Origin: Deltaproteobacteria bacterium | GTDB taxonomy: Bacteria; Desulfobacterota_B; Binatia; UBA9968 | Reading direction: 5' to 3' | Length of the DNA stretch: 16,462 bases | NCBI GenBank assembly: GCA_030620935.1 | Contig: JAUXIP010000008.1 | Span: 1-16,462 of the forward strand | Part shown: piece after piece, positions 14,611 to 16,462 of the stretch | Layout of the letters: the number at the start of each line of letters is the position of its first letter | Numbering within the stretch: the stretch's first letter is position 1 | The notes under the pieces: model-generated | Told to the model about the DNA's origin: nothing | The model's input: only the letters and a program-made list of their open reading frames with translations | The model's database searches: none | Made by a program: the position numbers and the translations under genes

Positions 14611-16299
14611 TCAGTCAAACACTGGTTTTAAATCTCCTATGGAAGCGCTTGTAATAACCTCGATGACTGCCGGACGTTGTGACTTTAAAGCGCGTCGGAT
14701 AGCAGGCCTAATATCTGCCGGGTTTTGCACTCGTTCTCCATGAGCTCCCAGTGAAAGGGCGACATCAGCAAAGTTGGGGAAGGGGTGGTCTACGCCGACG
14801 TACCGTCCGTCGTAGAATTGGGTCTGCGTGGCTTTTGCCTGTCCGTAACATCCATTGCTGGCTACGACTGCCAGGATGGGTATGTGGTGTTCCACAGCCG
14901 TGGCCATGTCTGTAAGAGCCGTTATAAATTGTCCGTCTCCTAGAGCGGCGATCACAGGTCGATCGGGAAGAGCGAGCTTGACTCCCATGGCAAGACCGAG
15001 GTGAGCTCCCGACACATTGAAGTCATGAGATTCGATCATGGGAAAATAGGAAGTACTCAAACAATGTTTCCATTCCATTTCGCCCAAAATAATTCCTTGG
15101 CGACCCACTTCGTCTGCAAGATCTTTGAGGAGGCGCAGTCGGCGGATCGGCATCTCGCTGGACCGGGCCAAGCGGATCCATTCCTTGCTCCAAGTCTCCT
15201 TTTGCTCCCAGATTTTTTGGATGCGGCGAATGACTTTTGACGGCCATTTTTCAGCTCCCATTTGTCTCAGGGCGGAAAGAAGATCCTTAAGGACCATTCT
15301 GGCATCTCCGATGATACCTAATTCGATCGGGTAGTTCCTTCCGATTTGGCGTGGGTCGATATCAACCTGGATGATCTTTACGTTAGGAGCGAAGATCTCA
15401 TCCGAGAAGCCGAAGGTTGTACGGTCGTTCAAGGTACAACCAAAAGAGATGATGACGTCTGCCTCTGCTACAGTCTGAAGGGCCACCTTGTTGGCCTTGC
15501 TCCCTAGTCTTCCTATGGAAAGGGGATAATCGTCCGGGACGATGCCGGACTTCCCGTTGGACGTTACAATCGGGGCGAACAAGAACTCTGCCAGCTCCAT
15601 GGCTTCCGAGGTGGCCGGGGACCAAACCACGCCCCCTCCTAAAAGGATCACCGGGGTTTGAGACTCCATAAGAATTTCTGTCGCGCGGCGGATGAGTTCC
15701 GGGCTGCCCGCTGGACAACCAGGGGACATAAATTGACTATGGGGCCTGATTTTTTCCGACGTTTCTTTAAGCAGCAAATCACGGGGAATTCCCCAATAGA
15801 CCGGTCCCATCTTGCCTGAACCGGCGCTGCGATATGCTTGCTCCAAGGTTGCCACGACACGATGAGGGTGATTAACTCTATAGACGGAGCGGGTCGATTT
15901 TTCGAAGAGAGAATCCTGTTTTGATCCCCGAGTGATTGACTCTTCTCTATGAAGATCGGAAGTTGACAGCTCACCGGCGAGCAAAATTACTGGGGAGCCG
16001 TCATAAAAAGCCTGTGTCACAGCTGCCGTTGTTTGAGCGGCGGCGCTTCCTCCGGAGGTTAGAGCGACGGCCGGCCGACCCAAAGCCCTGGCATAGCCAT
16101 CAGCCATAAGCACGGCAGTCTCTTCCCTATAGGTGGCAATAAACTTAATCGTGTCCTCATTGGCGAGGCGGTTCAGAAGAGGGAGGATGTCCTCACCAAC
16201 CTTACCAAACACATAACGGATATCTTGGGCTTTGAGAAACTCGATGATGGCCTGAGTAACCGGCATTGTCATGGGGGCCTCAGTGAAAGGCTCGGGCAT
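14611..16299 (-). CDS. ThDP-dependent enzyme of the acetolactate synthase/decarboxylase family, substrate unknown
   Basis: This protein of 562 residues has the three-domain layout of the family. The N-terminal Pyr domain has VFGKVGED and YREETAVLMADGYARA. Its EE pair includes the conserved catalytic glutamate (E61 counting from the TTG at 16305), though the usual preceding histidine is arginine. The central domain has PVILLGGGV and IIQVDIDPRQIGRNYP. The C-terminal PP domain has ALGDGQF followed about 25 residues later by SNGCYG, the GDG...N cofactor and metal motif with NN changed to SN. Such enzymes decarboxylate 2-keto acids or join carbonyl compounds. No acetolactate synthase small subunit lies next to it, so a biosynthetic ilvB role is not favoured and a catabolic one is possible. 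I choose the ATG at 16299 because AAGGAG ends 9 bases before it; the TTG at 16305 would be only 3 bases away. Confidence 0.88.
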   Translation of the reverse strand: MPEPFTEAPMTMPVTQAIIEFLKAQDIRYVFGKVGEDILPLLNRLANEDTIKFIATYREETAVLMADGYARALGRPAVALTSGGSAAAQTTAAVTQAFYDGSPVILLAGELSTSDLHREESITRGSKQDSLFEKSTRSVYRVNHPHRVVATLEQAYRSAGSGKMGPVYWGIPRDLLLKETSEKIRPHSQFMSPGCPAGSPELIRRATEILMESQTPVILLGGGVVWSPATSEAMELAEFLFAPIVTSNGKSGIVPDDYPLSIGRLGSKANKVALQTVAEADVIISFGCTLNDRTTFGFSDEIFAPNVKIIQVDIDPRQIGRNYPIELGIIGDARMVLKDLLSALRQMGAEKWPSKVIRRIQKIWEQKETWSKEWIRLARSSEMPIRRLRLLKDLADEVGRQGIILGEMEWKHCLSTSYFPMIESHDFNVSGAHLGLAMGVKLALPDRPVIAALGDGQFITALTDMATAVEHHIPILAVVASNGCYGQAKATQTQFYDGRYVGVDHPFPNFADVALSLGAHGERVQNPADIRPAIRRALKSQRPAVIEVITSASIGDLKPVFD

Positions 16300-16308
16300 A
16301 TTCAAGAA

Positions 16309-16314
16309 CTCCTT
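16309..16314 (-). promoter_or_regulatory. Shine-Dalgarno of the ThDP enzyme gene
   Basis: AAGGAG on the minus strand, 9 bases before the ATG at 16299. It decides against the in-frame TTG two codons upstream. About 10 bases further upstream is a small GC hairpin, TGGGG/CCCCA (16325-16342), in the likely leader. TATAAA (16437-16432) is a possible -10, but no good -35 accompanies it. The rest of 16315-16462 shows nothing else I can support. Confidence 0.6.
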
Positions 16315-16462
16315 AAGATGAGGGTGGGGCCGAATGACCCCAAACTTCGCAAACCGAATAAGATGAATCTACACGCAGTTTCAACAAAGGTTCGTCAGCC
16401 TTGACTTTTACTTTTGATGATGGCACACAATTTTATAGGTGAGTTTTTTAAGTACCCTAGAA

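Noticed and set aside
16421..16437. TGGCAC resembling a sigma54 -24 element
   Set aside because: The required GC of the -12 element is absent at the proper distance; the sequence there is TA.

Overview
The window is a stretch of bacterial chromosome with mid-range GC by eye. It is fully coding except for short spacers, and no gene-free stretch exceeds about 220 bases. The cell is Gram-negative in type: it has bactofilin, a membrane-anchored M23 peptidase, an exported lytic transglycosylase and nucleotide-sugar dehydrogenase chemistry. The order M23 peptidase, glycosyltransferase, ParB-like protein, SPL-type radical SAM protein, secA, argJ recalls Desulfobacterota/Geobacter-like genomes and related uncultured lineages (NC10, Rokubacteria, Tectomicrobia). 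That is recall, not a search, and the phylum cannot be fixed from the sequence alone.

Layout. Positions 2-322 (+) are the 3' end of a p-hydroxycinnamoyl-CoA hydratase/lyase-like crotonase. It runs tail-to-tail, with overlapping stop codons, into a minus-strand block of envelope genes read from 5186 down to 319: bactofilin, M23 peptidase, TPR lytic transglycosylase, GAF histidine kinase. A good sigma70-like promoter (5219-5248) precedes bactofilin. From 5364 the plus strand carries an overlapping trio: family 2 glycosyltransferase, ParB-like helical protein, SPL-type radical SAM protein. The last of these is broken by an in-frame TAA at 6869. secA (8037-11633) and argJ (11772-12959) follow. 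On the minus strand from 16299 to 13002 lie a ThDP-dependent enzyme and a UDP-N-acetylhexosamine dehydrogenase.

How they work together. Bactofilin and M23 are a known cell-shape pair, and the transglycosylase and sensor kinase downstream make this look like a peptidoglycan-remodelling unit. SecA drives Sec export. ArgJ works in arginine synthesis. The nucleotide-sugar dehydrogenase makes a uronic-acid-type precursor for surface polysaccharide. The two outermost genes, the crotonase and the ThDP enzyme, suggest aromatic or carboxylic-acid catabolism, but their partners lie outside the window.

Most worth a second look: (1) a SecA of 1198 residues with a coiled-coil-rich insertion of roughly 240 residues in its second nucleotide-binding fold; (2) the overlapping glycosyltransferase/ParB-like/SPL cassette and its in-frame stop; (3) a 101-bp element at 14487-14587 with perfect 17-bp terminal inverted repeats and a 12-bp palindrome at its centre; (4) two other spacers (3805-3946 and 11642-11768) with degenerate inverted arms. 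No tRNA, rRNA, CRISPR array, transposase or phage gene was seen.
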